A DNA stretch of 64,000 nucleotides from JAICWP01 sp035252015. GTDB lineage: Bacteria > Acidobacteriota > Terriglobia > Terriglobales > Acidobacteriaceae. The notes beneath the pieces are model-generated. The model saw only the letters and a program-made list of their open reading frames with translations. It ran no database searches and was not told the DNA's origin. Shown piece by piece: positions 18,640 through 27,450 of the stretch (positions within the stretch are counted from its first letter, which is position 1; each line of letters begins with the position of its first letter). A program made the position numbers and the translations under genes. The stretch lies in contig DATFDP010000228.1 of assembly GCA_035252015.1 (NCBI GenBank), positions 4,794 to 68,793 on the forward strand, read 5' to 3'.

Positions 18640-20387
18640 TGTTGGGCAAGTGCAAGTTCGCTCCCGCGCTTCGGTCTCTTCTTGTTTTCTGCTGTCTGGC
18701 GTGGAGCGTGGTGCCGGCGCATGCGGACTGGCGGATTTCCGACTTCCACTCCACCGTCAACCTCGATCATCAGGGCAGGGCCACCGTAAGCGAGCGCATC
18801 AGTGTGGCGTTCAGCGGCATTTACCACGGTATTTATCGCGACATTCCCCTCGAATATCCGGGCCCGCATGGCACCAATTACCGCCTCTTTCTAAAGATCA
18901 CTGGAGTCACGGACGGCTCCGGGAACAAACTGAAATATGAATCCAGCATCCGCAACGGCTATCGTCATCTCAAGATCTACACTCCTGGGGCTGAGGACAC
19001 CACCAAAACGGTGGAAATTGACTACAGCATTCCTAATGCGGTCCGCTACTTTCCCAGCTATGACGAGTTCTACTGGAATGTGACCGGCAATGACTGGCCG
19101 GTGCCCATTGACCACGCCTCCGCCTTCGTGCAGCTCCCGCAGAATGCCGATGGCAGCTTGCGGGCCCAGGCATTCACTGGCGTGTACGGTTCCGCGAGTC
19201 ACGACGCCACCGCCGAGGTGAATGGCGCAAGCGTCCGGTTTGAGACCACAAATCCGCTGCCTATGAGCGGCGGCCTGACCATTGACATCTACATTCCCAA
19301 AAGCATTTTGCAGGAGCCCGGCCCCTTGAGCCGGGCGAGTTGGTTCTTGCGCAGCAATCCGCTTGTGCTGCTGCCGCCCTGGGCTCTGTTAGTGATGTTC
19401 TGCTTGTGGTGGTTCAAGGGACGCGATCCCAACCCCGGGCTCTCGGTCGCGCCCATGTACGAGCCGCCCACGGACATGACGCCGGCTGAGGTGGGGTCAC
19501 TCATTGACGATAAGGTCAATCCCCGCGACATCACCTCTACCATTGTGGATCTGGCGGTGCGCGGTTTCATCAAGATCGAAGAAACAGTGGACAAGGGCCT
19601 TCTCTTCCACCACAAGGACTACGTTCTCCACCTGCTTGTTCCGCGGCAGAAGTGGACGGGGCTGGCGCCGCATGAGCGCGTGATGCTGGAGAACATCTTT
19701 GCCGGCGAAGCCACTGAGACGCGGCTCTCCAGCCTGAAGAACCGCTTCTACACCGCTGTTCCCGTGATTCGCGACGACGTAATGTCAGCCTTGCGGCGCA
19801 AGGGCATGTACCTGATTGACCCTGACTCCGCCAATGCCTACATGCTGGGGGTTGCGGTGCTGGCAGGCGCGCCCTTCATCCTGCTGGCACTAACCGGGGC
19901 GGCCGATGTATTTGGCTCGGTGCCGCTGGCGGTCATCACGATCGCCATTGCCGCGCTCATCATCTGGCTGTTCGGACGGCAGATGACCTGCAAGACCGCA
20001 AAAGGGGTGCGTACCCGCGTGGCGATCCTGGGATTTGAGGAGTTCATGAACCGGGTGGATGCTGACCGCATCAAGCGCATGCCTCCCAACACCTTCGAAA
20101 AGTTCCTGCCCTTTGCCATGGCTTTGGGCGTGGAGCACCACTGGGCACAAGCTTTCGCCGGTATCGTGCAAAACCAGCCCAGTTGGTATGTCTCGCCCAA
20201 TGGCGTGCTGTTTAATCCCATCCTGTTCTCCAACAGCATGCACAGCATGGCATACGACATGAACCAGGTATTCGTCTCCGCGCCACGCGCCAGTTCCAGC
20301 GGCTCAGGGTGGAGTAGCGGCGGCTTTGGGGGCGGAGGCGGCTTCTCCGGCGGCGGCTTTGGGGGCGGAGGCGGGGGAGCGTTCTGA
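18639..20387 (+). CDS. DUF2207 membrane protein with Gly-rich tail
   Basis: The 582-residue protein has a signal peptide, an extracytoplasmic beta domain (residues ~30-215, containing RISVAFSGIYHGIYRDIPLEY), a first membrane helix (about 235-255), a cytoplasmic region, two more helices (about 400-450), and a C-terminal tail of Gly/Phe/Ser repeats (GGFGGGGGFSGGGFGGG). This is the DUF2207 layout that accompanies LemA. The role is unknown; envelope or surface-related function is usually supposed. The Gly-rich end suggests low-complexity self-interaction. Confidence 0.9.
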   Translation: MLGKCKFAPALRSLLVFCCLAWSVVPAHADWRISDFHSTVNLDHQGRATVSERISVAFSGIYHGIYRDIPLEYPGPHGTNYRLFLKITGVTDGSGNKLKYESSIRNGYRHLKIYTPGAEDTTKTVEIDYSIPNAVRYFPSYDEFYWNVTGNDWPVPIDHASAFVQLPQNADGSLRAQAFTGVYGSASHDATAEVNGASVRFETTNPLPMSGGLTIDIYIPKSILQEPGPLSRASWFLRSNPLVLLPPWALLVMFCLWWFKGRDPNPGLSVAPMYEPPTDMTPAEVGSLIDDKVNPRDITSTIVDLAVRGFIKIEETVDKGLLFHHKDYVLHLLVPRQKWTGLAPHERVMLENIFAGEATETRLSSLKNRFYTAVPVIRDDVMSALRRKGMYLIDPDSANAYMLGVAVLAGAPFILLALTGAADVFGSVPLAVITIAIAALIIWLFGRQMTCKTAKGVRTRVAILGFEEFMNRVDADRIKRMPPNTFEKFLPFAMALGVEHHWAQAFAGIVQNQPSWYVSPNGVLFNPILFSNSMHSMAYDMNQVFVSAPRASSSGSGWSSGGFGGGGGFSGGGFGGGGGGAF

Positions 20388-20602
20388 TGGGAAGAGTGCC
20401 ACACCGCCCGGCCTGCGATGAATTGCTATTTCCCCTCAAACTGGGCTTGTCTGCCTTCACTGAGCAGCCCCGAAGTGAATTCCGGCTCTGAATCCTGAGT
20501 ACCCCTTCCGTCTGCGAATCACCAGCCCTGCAAACACGGCGTCTCATATTCACATCCAACGTAAAGCAGGATGAAAGCAGGTTCTAGTCAGGAAGGATTC
20601 CT

Positions 20603-21139
20603 ATGGCTGAAACCAGAAGATCAGAACAGACGCTCCCGCCGAATATTCCGGCGTTGGAGCCGGAGCGGGAACTTCCAGCAGCAACTACCCGCTCGAACCC
20701 CCGCCTGAATGAGGCGGCAGAGGCCATCGGCAGTGCTCTGGGCAGCGCCACGCGCCAGGTACAGAACGCGCGCGACCGCTTCACGGTAATCCGTGGCGGA
20801 GGGATGCCGGGTGGCCCTTCTACCACCGAGCAGATAAAACAGACGGCCCAAGACAAGATGCAGGCCGCTCAGGAGAAGGTCGAGGAGATCAAAGAGCGGG
20901 CTGGTGCTGTTGTCGGGGAGGCCAGGAGCCGAGCTACGGCAGCGCTGGAGGATGCGCGTCTCAAGGCTTCACGGATGGCGCAAGATGCAAAGGACTTGGC
21001 GGTGGAACGCGCACGCCTGGTTCGCCTGCGCGCAACCCGCTTTAGCCACGAGCGGCCGCTGGCCGTCATCGGTGCGATTGGCGGAGCGGCATTTCTGCTG
21101 GGAGTTTTCTTACGCTTAGGAAGGGGGAAACGTGGCTGA
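20603..21139 (+). CDS. ElaB/YqjD-like tail-anchored membrane protein
   Basis: The 178-residue protein is hydrophilic and helical (residues 75-150 with Ala/Glu/Lys/Arg heptads, likely coiled coil) and ends in one membrane helix (about 155-172) with a basic tail. This resembles ElaB/YqjD-type inner-membrane proteins, which bind ribosomes in E. coli; homology is only by pattern. AGGAAGG stands before the ATG. Its last eight bases overlap the next gene. With the next two genes it forms the three-gene YqjD-YqjE-YqjK-like module. Confidence 0.72.
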   Translation: MAETRRSEQTLPPNIPALEPERELPAATTRSNPRLNEAAEAIGSALGSATRQVQNARDRFTVIRGGGMPGGPSTTEQIKQTAQDKMQAAQEKVEEIKERAGAVVGEARSRATAALEDARLKASRMAQDAKDLAVERARLVRLRATRFSHERPLAVIGAIGGAAFLLGVFLRLGRGKRG

Positions 21140-21557
21140 TCAAACAGTAAATTTCAACGGTCGCAGCTTTTCCGGCGTCGTTAATGAGGTTAAGGACGAA
21201 CTCAAAGAATTTCTGCAGACCCGCATCTCTATGCTGAAGGCGGAATTGGGCGAAAAGATGCGCACCTTCAAGGCCGCGCTGCCCATGCTGGCCACGGCCA
21301 TCATCTTTCTGACAACCGCGTTTCTGCTGTTCACGCTCTGCCTGGTGGGCCTGATTTCCGTGGCTTTCTACGGCAATCCCTTTCGCTGGTTCCTGTCCTT
21401 CATCATCGTGGCGGTGCTGTACTCGATTATCGGAGGCATGACCGCTGTGTTTGGACTGAAAGAGCTGCGGGCTCAGGGCATCCTGCCCAAGAAAACCATC
21501 AAGGTGCTGAAAGAAGACCAAATCTGGCTGCAGCATGAGGCGAGGACACAGGTATGA
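21132..21557 (+). CDS. YqjE-like phage-holin-superfamily membrane protein
   Basis: The 141-residue protein begins at GTG and has an N-terminal amphipathic helix (VVNEVKDELKEFLQTRISMLKAEL), then two membrane helices (about 51-77 and 86-107). This is the pattern of the putative actinobacterial holin-X / YqjE family. Its start lies within the preceding gene and its end overlaps the next by four bases, so the three are co-translated. Despite the holin name, these chromosomal proteins are not phage lysis proteins. Confidence 0.78.
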   Translation: MADQTVNFNGRSFSGVVNEVKDELKEFLQTRISMLKAELGEKMRTFKAALPMLATAIIFLTTAFLLFTLCLVGLISVAFYGNPFRWFLSFIIVAVLYSIIGGMTAVFGLKELRAQGILPKKTIKVLKEDQIWLQHEARTQV

Positions 21558-21772
21558 GCGCGAGCAATATTCCGACTAATCTGCTGGAACTACGGGCCGC
21601 GGAAGAGCGCCGGCGCCTGCATAATTCGGTAGCTGAACTGCGCCTGCAAATGCGCGAGAAACTTGATCTGCGGCGCAATGCCCGCCGTTACCTCTGGCCG
21701 GCTTCCGCCGTGGTTGGCCTGTGCGGGCTGATGCTCGGTTACGGTTTTGGCGGCATTCTCACGCGCGACTGA
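21554..21772 (+). CDS. Small tail-anchored protein, YqjK/DUF3618-like
   Basis: The 72-residue protein is Arg/Glu-rich and helical in residues 10-46, followed by one membrane helix (49-67) and a short end. It overlaps the upstream gene by four bases (ATGA). Position, size and shape match the third member of the YqjD/YqjE/YqjK module. The function is unknown. Confidence 0.7.
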   Translation: MSASNIPTNLLELRAAEERRRLHNSVAELRLQMREKLDLRRNARRYLWPASAVVGLCGLMLGYGFGGILTRD

Positions 21773-21777
21773 AAGGC

Positions 21778-21871
21778 GGTAGCTGGTGGTTAGTAGCTGT
21801 TACTGGTAAATCAGCCAGCGGCTGGTTGGAGTTACCGACTACCAACTACCGACTGCTAACTACAAGCTACC
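21778..21871. repeat. Degenerate word-repeat hairpin, GGTAGTTGGT type
   Basis: The gap after the three-gene module opens with GGTAGCT (21778-21784) and closes with its exact complement AGCTACC (21865-21871). Inside are repeated ACCAACTACC/GGTTAGTAG words, including GTTAG at 21789-21793 against CTAAC at 21856-21860. A long imperfect stem forms. No T tract follows. Confidence 0.65.
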
Positions 21872-22040
21872 GCATCTCCCGAACCCACGCAGTTACTAAA
21901 GTCATGGGAACCTACGTGCTTACGCCTTTCGGTACATCTTGCTTTTAATCCCGCCCTCAAGCGTGGTATAAGGCTTGCAAGCGCCAAGCTTACAACCCAG
22001 TCAATGGCCCATCGGACGGGCTTGGACGGGAGGAGGTCCC

Positions 22041-22370
22041 GTGTCGGAAAACCGGACCGGCAAACGTTTCCCTTTGCAACTGCCAATTCGTGTTCACAAA
22101 GCTCAAGCCGGAGATGAGCACAAAACGGTGACCGGCAACCTGAGCGCCGCCGGAGTGTACATCCAGGGAGACGCCTCGCTTGATGTTGGTTCGCAAGTAG
22201 AGTTTGAAATCACCTTGCCGCCGGAAGTAACCGGCGGAGAACACAACGTGACCATTCAGGGTCGCGGGCGGGTGGTGCGTACCGATAACCCGCCTCCGGG
22301 TCGCAATGGAGAGAATTATCGCGGGGTAGCCTGCGTGATTGATTCGTATGAGTTTGTTCGCAACACTTAG
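22041..22370 (+). CDS. Single-domain PilZ protein
   Basis: This 109-residue protein is one PilZ domain. RTGKRFPLQLPIRVHK contains the Arg pair of the RxxxR-type motif and NLSAAGVYI supplies [DN]xSxxG. The GTG start at 22041 is chosen because AGGAGGT sits five bases upstream; the frame has no better start. A degenerate-receiver LuxR regulator starts 20 bases downstream, so the two may be co-transcribed, linking c-di-GMP sensing with transcription control (inference). Confidence 0.85.
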   Translation: MSENRTGKRFPLQLPIRVHKAQAGDEHKTVTGNLSAAGVYIQGDASLDVGSQVEFEITLPPEVTGGEHNVTIQGRGRVVRTDNPPPGRNGENYRGVACVIDSYEFVRNT

Positions 22371-22390
22371 CACAGCGGAGGCCGCGCGCC

Positions 22391-23062
22391 ATGTTGAAGC
22401 TGATTCTGGCCGATAATCAGGCAATATTCCGGGCGGGCATCGCCAAAGTTTTGGCGGTGGAAGACGACATGAGAATTGTCGCCCAGGCCCAGACCCTCGA
22501 ACAGTTGCACATGGCGGTGGATAAGTTTCGCGCTGCCGTGGTGGTAGTGGCTAGCAATTTCCATCCCGACCTCACGCCCATTGTGCAGGCAGCCACCAAG
22601 TACAAGACCCGGGTGATTGTGCTGGCCGATACCGGCGAGACCTCCAGCCGCTTCCTGGGCAGCGGCGCGCAGGGTGTGGTCTACCGCAACGTGACCGGAC
22701 CGGCGCTGGTGGAATGCGTACGCAAGGTTGCCGGTGGCGAAACCTGGGTGCAGGATCTGGCTGTGCCCACGGAGCTGACAGAGAACGATATGGTGGGCTT
22801 GCGGGTGCGCGACCGGCTGACTGCCAAGGAACTGCGCATCGTTGCTCTGATCGTGCAGGGCTACAAGAACAAGGAAATCGCCACCCAGCTAGGGACCACC
22901 GAGCAGGTGATCAAGAATTACCTGCGCAATGTGTATGACAAAATCGGCGTGTCCGATCGGCTGGAATTGGCATTGTTCACTATTCACCACCGCATCCTGG
23001 CGGAAGCGGCAGCGGCTACAGCGGCCACCATGACGCCCGCGCCCGCTCCCCAGGCCAACTAA
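22391..23062 (+). CDS. NarL/LuxR-type regulator with degenerate receiver
   Basis: The 223-residue protein has an N-terminal receiver-like domain (1-120) and a C-terminal LuxR helix-turn-helix (about 140-205: LTAKELRIVALIVQGYKNKEIA...VIKNYLRNVYDKIGV). The receiver lacks the phosphorylation site: the acidic pair is Asp8-Asn9, the acceptor strand reads VVVVASNF with Ala54/Ser55 where Asp is expected, and the conserved Lys is Arg99. It is probably phosphorylation-independent and may bind a ligand or dimerise constitutively. The C-terminal Ala/Pro tail is unstructured. A strong terminator follows. Confidence 0.9.
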   Translation: MLKLILADNQAIFRAGIAKVLAVEDDMRIVAQAQTLEQLHMAVDKFRAAVVVVASNFHPDLTPIVQAATKYKTRVIVLADTGETSSRFLGSGAQGVVYRNVTGPALVECVRKVAGGETWVQDLAVPTELTENDMVGLRVRDRLTAKELRIVALIVQGYKNKEIATQLGTTEQVIKNYLRNVYDKIGVSDRLELALFTIHHRILAEAAAATAATMTPAPAPQAN

Positions 23063-23084
23063 GCAGATTTTGCGAGTGCCACGT

Positions 23085-23113
23085 CGCCGCGCCTTCGGGC
23101 GCGGCGTTTTTTT
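23085..23113 (+). terminator. Rho-independent terminator with TTCG loop
   Basis: A perfect 9-bp GC stem (23085-23093 with 23098-23106) with a TTCG tetraloop is followed by seven T residues. It ends the PilZ-LuxR transcript 22 bases after the stop codon. Confidence 0.93.
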
Positions 23114-23202
23114 CTTGCAATGTCTCACTGAATTGTAAAGATTGATAAAACCTGTTTTCATGTCATCGTGGAACTTGGCTGTGATGAAGAGAAGTGCTGG
23201 CG

Positions 23203-23322
23203 ATGAATATTCGACGTTGTTCGCTTATCGCAATAGCTTTGGTTATAGCGGCGACTGCTGTTGCGCTCACCTTTGCATTGTTTCATGGTTCCTTTGACCG
23301 CCCCTATTTGGCAATCGCCTGA
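23203..23322 (+). CDS. Possible 39-residue membrane peptide
   Basis: An ATG frame of 39 residues, MNIRRCSLIAIALVIAATAV and onward, encodes a basic start, one membrane helix (about 7-28) and a short polar end (HGSFDRPYLAIA). It is isolated after the LuxR terminator. The ribosome site is weak (GAAGTGCTGG). It may be a small membrane protein or a leader; the composition is the only support. Confidence 0.35.
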   Translation: MNIRRCSLIAIALVIAATAVALTFALFHGSFDRPYLAIA

Positions 23323-23396
23323 CTTTAGGCCCTGTCCGACCGGTAAAGAGCGAAAACTATTCTCGAACGTTCAACGGTGTGTATGATTTCACGCTA

Positions 23397-23609
23397 ATGA
23401 TGCCCAAGGGCAAGAACCTTATCCGCCTTCTGTGGGTGATACTCCTAGTCGTGTTTATGGCGGCGGTGCTGCCTCGCCCGTTAGGCCACCCCTATCCGGC
23501 TTCCATCGAGCCTTATGTTGTTTATGGTGGCATCTTGATTTATGTCGTCGGTGGGCTTGGCATCGTAGCCTTCGTGCGCAAGTCTCAGCGCCCATCCACA
23601 AAAAATTGA
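23397..23609 (+). CDS. Small two-helix membrane protein
   Basis: The 70-residue frame begins at ATG 23397 (a GTG at 23379 is an alternative) and encodes a basic N-terminus, two membrane helices (about 9-27 and 44-63) and a basic tail. No family is recognised. It is followed by a convergent receiver gene. The hydrophobic pattern supports real coding, but the ribosome site is weak. Confidence 0.5.
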   Translation: MMPKGKNLIRLLWVILLVVFMAAVLPRPLGHPYPASIEPYVVYGGILIYVVGGLGIVAFVRKSQRPSTKN

Positions 23610-23677
23610 AAGCGGCAGACTACTGGCTTCGGGAGGTGTCGCGTGAACTGGCAAAACTGGGAACTGAGAACTGGGGT

Positions 23678-24046
23678 TTACGACGCGGCTTTTTCGCCGG
23701 TTTTGAGCAGTTCATTGACGATGGTGACCAACTCGTCGGGATTGACCGGCTTTTCCAGGTAGAGATCGGCGAGAGGTTCGGCGGCCTGGAAGGCTTCCGC
23801 CACATAGCCAGAGACCACCACCACGGGCAGGGCAGGACGGTTCTTGGCGGCCTGTACCACGGCACGGCCGTTGGCATCTCCCAGGCGCCAGTCGGTGACC
23901 ACAGCATCGTAGATGTCGTGAGATAGCTTGGCGATCGCGTCGTGGGCCGAAGTGGCGGTAGTCACCACGTGGCCCGCGGATTCCAGGATGGCACACTTCA
24001 GCGCCACCACATTTGGTTCATCGTCCACGCATAAAATTCTGGCCAT
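23678..24046 (-). CDS. Single-domain response regulator receiver
   Basis: The 122-residue protein is a single receiver domain. All catalytic residues are present: Asp8-Asp9 (CVDDEP), phospho-acceptor Asp52 (VVTDWRL), Ser79 (VVVSG) and Lys99 (YLEKP). No output domain or kinase gene adjoins it. The start MARILCVDD at 24046 matches the domain start; the frame is open 18 codons upstream but that part is not domain-like. It could act with one of the orphan kinases of the window. Confidence 0.88.
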   Translation of the reverse strand: MARILCVDDEPNVVALKCAILESAGHVVTTATSAHDAIAKLSHDIYDAVVTDWRLGDANGRAVVQAAKNRPALPVVVVSGYVAEAFQAAEPLADLYLEKPVNPDELVTIVNELLKTGEKAAS

Positions 24047-24234
24047 AATCCACTTCGCCAGTTCCGCACCAGAGGGGCGCGCAGCCTGCGAGAACCTCAC
24101 CAGCTATCGCATTGTCCAGCAGGCGGATAAGGTGTGTCAATCTTTACCGTAAAGAACACTGCTTCCTGAGAGCAAGAAGAGCTGGCCAGCTTAGTTCGAC
24201 CAGCGGTCAGCCCTTGGGAGGCGTTGCAACGAAA

Positions 24235-24254
24235 GGGCGAGCCGCAGCTCGCCC
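24235..24254 (-). terminator. Possible terminator of pruA
   Basis: An 8-bp GC stem (24235-24242 with 24247-24254) with a CGCA loop lies 19 bases after the pruA stop on the minus strand and is followed by CTTTCGTT. The T tract is poor, so this is a weak candidate. Confidence 0.45.
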
Positions 24255-24272
24255 CATATCTGCTGCAAAAAC

Positions 24273-25865
24273 TTAGGTGGTTTTAATTCCCACCGATTTG
24301 GCTTGGGTGAATAGGTACAGATAATCCGGGCCACCGGATTTGGAATCCGTTCCCGACATGTTGAAGCCGCCGAAGGGATGCGCTCCCACGATGGCGCCGG
24401 TGCACTTACGGTTGATGTACAGGTTGCCGACGTGGAACTCGCGGAGGGCGCGGTCAATCTTGTCCTTGGAACTGGAGTAGACGGCGCCAGTCAGGCCGAA
24501 TTCGGTGTCGTTGGCGATTTGCAGGGCATGATCGAAGTTATGGGATTTGATGACCGCCAGCACCGGCCCAAAAATCTCTTCCTGCTCGATGCGATCGCCG
24601 GGCTTGACGTCGGCAATGACGGTGGGCTGAATGAACCAGCCTTCGCCGGCATTGCTGTCGCGCTTGCCGCCGGTCAGCAGCCGTCCCCCCTGCTTCTGGC
24701 TCACCTCGATGTACTCGAGAATAGACTTCATGGAGCCTTCATTGATGACCGGCCCCATGCCCGGATTCCTGGCGGGATCGCCCACTGTGATTTTCTCCAC
24801 CCTCGCTTTCAGCCGCTCCAGGAACTTGTCGTAGATGCGCTCGTCAATGATGGCGCGGGAGCAGGCGGAGCACTTCTGCCCAGAGAAGCCGAAAGCGGCC
24901 GCAGCCACGCCGTCCACGGCGGCATCCAGGTTGGCGTCGGCATCCACGATGATGGCGTCCTTGCCGCCCATCTCCAGGATGGTGCGCTTGATCCAGATCT
25001 GCCCGGAAGCCTGCTCGGCGGCGCGCTTGTTAATGTCGAGGCCCACTTCCCGCGAGCCGGTGAAGGCGATGAAGCGCGTTTTGGGGTGAGCCACCACGGC
25101 ATTGCCGAAGCTGGCCCCGGCGCCGGGGCAGAAATTGACCACGCCTTCGGGCAGGCCAGCCTCCTCCAGCGCCTCCACAAACTTCGCGGCAATAGCGGGT
25201 GAGTCGCTGGAAGGTTTCAGGATGACGGTGTTGCCGCACACAATGGAAGCCAAGGTCATGCCGCCCATGATGGCGCTGGGGAAATTCCACGGCGGAATCA
25301 CCGCGCCCACGCCTAGCGGTATATACATCAGCAGGTCACGCTCGCCCGGCAGTTGCACCGGCGGCTCCGCCTTGGCCAATCGCAAAGCCTCGCGCGGGTA
25401 GAACTCGCAAAAGTCGATCAGTTCGGCAATGTCGGCGTCCGCCTCGGCGAAGTTCTTACCCACTTCGAAGACCATCCAGGCGGCATATTCGAACTTGCGC
25501 TCGCGCAGGATTTCGCCGGTGCGGAACCCGATGGCGGCGCGCTCTTCGACCGGGGTGCGGCTCCAGCTTTCGAATGCCCGCAAAGCCGCGTCCATAGCCG
25601 GTTCCACCTGCTCTTTGCCGGCCTTCTGGAACAAACCAACCAGTTCCGAGGGCTTGGCCGGGTTGATGGATTTGATCTTGTCCTGGGTTTTCACCCGGCG
25701 TCCACCGATAATCAGGTCATACTCGCGGCCAAGCTGGCCGCGAACCTTTTCGACCGCTGCTCGCATCTTGCGCGCGTTCTCTTCCCGAGTGAAGTCGGTC
25801 AACGGCTCGTTGACGAATGGGCCTTCATGAATCCGCGCCCGCGGTGGGGCTTGCACTGTAGCCAT
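24273..25865 (-). CDS. pruA: L-glutamate gamma-semialdehyde dehydrogenase
   Basis: The 530-residue enzyme oxidises glutamate-5-semialdehyde (the hydrolysed form of pyrroline-5-carboxylate) to glutamate with NAD+, the last step of proline and ornithine/arginine breakdown. Aldehyde-dehydrogenase residues are present: Asn194 (PPWNFP), Glu298 (LEMGGKDA) and the nucleophile Cys332 (SGQKCSA). The N-terminal NEPLTDF and the C-terminal GGFNMSGTDSKSGGPDYL are typical of monofunctional PruA rather than PutA. The start at 25865 fits family length; the frame is open 69 codons further upstream without homology. No proline dehydrogenase gene is adjacent. Confidence 0.93.
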   Translation of the reverse strand: MATVQAPPRARIHEGPFVNEPLTDFTREENARKMRAAVEKVRGQLGREYDLIIGGRRVKTQDKIKSINPAKPSELVGLFQKAGKEQVEPAMDAALRAFESWSRTPVEERAAIGFRTGEILRERKFEYAAWMVFEVGKNFAEADADIAELIDFCEFYPREALRLAKAEPPVQLPGERDLLMYIPLGVGAVIPPWNFPSAIMGGMTLASIVCGNTVILKPSSDSPAIAAKFVEALEEAGLPEGVVNFCPGAGASFGNAVVAHPKTRFIAFTGSREVGLDINKRAAEQASGQIWIKRTILEMGGKDAIIVDADANLDAAVDGVAAAAFGFSGQKCSACSRAIIDERIYDKFLERLKARVEKITVGDPARNPGMGPVINEGSMKSILEYIEVSQKQGGRLLTGGKRDSNAGEGWFIQPTVIADVKPGDRIEQEEIFGPVLAVIKSHNFDHALQIANDTEFGLTGAVYSSSKDKIDRALREFHVGNLYINRKCTGAIVGAHPFGGFNMSGTDSKSGGPDYLYLFTQAKSVGIKTT

Positions 25866-26114
25866 GATTGCGCCTCTCTCTTTGTCCCAGGAGAACCCGG
25901 GAGACGGTAGGAAACCATCAATTATAGCGGAGGCGGAATAGGAGTTGCCGGACATCGCTACGAATTGCGGTAAATAGCGCAGGGGCACGGGCTTACAACT
26001 GAATGCGTCACAATCGGTCACAGGCTGGCCGGCTTGCTGGTGGGCACAAGAATCGCTCGGGCATAGATTCAATTCTCACTGACGAACTGCGGCATCATCT
26101 TCGATCTGACTCGC

Positions 26115-27002
26115 CTAGGACTGGATCGGCGATGCCGCTATGTAGGTGAATGAAGAAATGTACATGTAGCGGCTCACGCCGACTGTGGCCAGCCCACCCC
26201 AGCCTGTGCTGTTCGTTCCCCAGTGATTGATCATCACGTAGGCGGGGACCTGGGGGATGTCCTCCGTATGCGTCGAAACCAAAACGCCATCGACGTAGTA
26301 GTCGATCTCACTTGGCGACCAGACTAACTTGTATCGGTGAAAACTCCCCGCGGCGGGTGCCGGCAAGGAGGTATCCGAATATTGTTTGAGAGATGTGCCT
26401 AACCAATTCGTCATCCACACCGTGTCCGGGTTCTGCCCTTCGATCTCGAAATCGATCTCGGTGGTGCTTGCGTCTATAAATGTAAAGCCGGATGAAATCT
26501 GCCCTGACACGGCGCTGCCTTCACCATAAGGCGTGGTAGAGGTCGAACTGGTTCGCATGACCCACTCGTAGGTGCCGAAGCCAAAGGCTTGCTTGCTTTG
26601 TAACTCCGCGCCGGTCGAGATCACGCCCGTGCCACCCTGCTGCTGTTCCAGTTTGAGGCAGAGCATGCCCTGCGATAGATCTACGTTCGCCGGGGTAAAG
26701 GATCCTTGATTGACGCCGGGGATCGATCCTGGCGCTCCCCAATTCGAGACGACCCACTTCGAGAGGTCTAGCTGGCCGGTATCGAACCGGTCAGTAAATG
26801 TCGGAGCAGGCGTCGGGGCGGGAGCAGGAGCTGGATTAAGAATCGGAGATGGAGTTGGCGCTGCATTAAACGCAGATGCAGGTGGAGACATCGCACTTGT
26901 TGGTTGCGAATTACGCACCGAGGAGCAGCCAATCGTAGTTGCAATCAGCAGCACAAGAAGAAAGTGCTGGAAACGGCTGCTGCTTACCTTTTCCTGCCTC
27001 AC
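26115..27002 (-). CDS. GH16-like secreted glycoside hydrolase lipoprotein
   Basis: The 295-residue protein has a lipoprotein signal (TTIGC, lipid-bearing Cys26), a Pro/Ala-rich linker (residues 35-70), and then a concanavalin-like domain. The GH16 catalytic motif EIDFE gives Glu182, Asp184 and Glu186; the spacing without an extra residue matches the regular-strand variant found in lichenases and xyloglucan enzymes. Trp/Tyr-rich segments (FHRYKLVWSPSEIDYYVDG) are also typical. It probably cleaves beta-glucans or related polysaccharides at the cell surface. The substrate is an inference. Confidence 0.85.
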   Translation of the reverse strand: MRQEKVSSSRFQHFLLVLLIATTIGCSSVRNSQPTSAMSPPASAFNAAPTPSPILNPAPAPAPTPAPTFTDRFDTGQLDLSKWVVSNWGAPGSIPGVNQGSFTPANVDLSQGMLCLKLEQQQGGTGVISTGAELQSKQAFGFGTYEWVMRTSSTSTTPYGEGSAVSGQISSGFTFIDASTTEIDFEIEGQNPDTVWMTNWLGTSLKQYSDTSLPAPAAGSFHRYKLVWSPSEIDYYVDGVLVSTHTEDIPQVPAYVMINHWGTNSTGWGGLATVGVSRYMYISSFTYIAASPIQS

Positions 27003-27450
27003 ACGGTTTTACCTCGATGAAGATTCGAATCATCCAGTTCTGTCTAGCTCTTAAGTGTGGAAGAACGAAATTCCGCAGTCATGATTACGGTCGTGCTAGC
27101 GACACCATCGTGCCTGCCCACCTGAAGTTCCCCTTAGTAACCGCAAGAATCCCTCGGGGAGGAAATAGTTCCCCGCCGACCCTGCAAAAACCGCACGACC
27201 CTAAGCGAGGAGGATGTGGTGCTCGCTTGCGGGTCTGGTCCGCAATCTTGCCTGTCCGCGAATTCCCAACTGGATGACACAAGCTACGGGTCGGGGCAGA
27301 ACCGATTGGTTTCGTGCAGGAAGGTAAGCGGGCACAGCAGTCCTAAGTCACTTAGAATCAAGTGCTTAAGCTGGCCCAACATCTTGTTTACAAAAGGAAT
27401 CTAAGTTCTACATAACACCGGGGCTTACTAAGCGCCCGTCGGAGGCAACC
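27003..27450. other. Intergenic stretch upstream of the GH16-like gene
   Basis: About 450 bases. The left end should hold the GH16-like promoter (minus strand) and the right end the leader of a 35-residue ORF (GGAGG at 27441). Open frames occur on both strands without domains. I see no RNA gene. Confidence 0.4.

Noticed and set aside
21132..21557. Prophage holin
   Set aside because: The holin-superfamily protein is embedded in a YqjD-like chromosomal module; no endolysin, integrase or capsid genes occur nearby.
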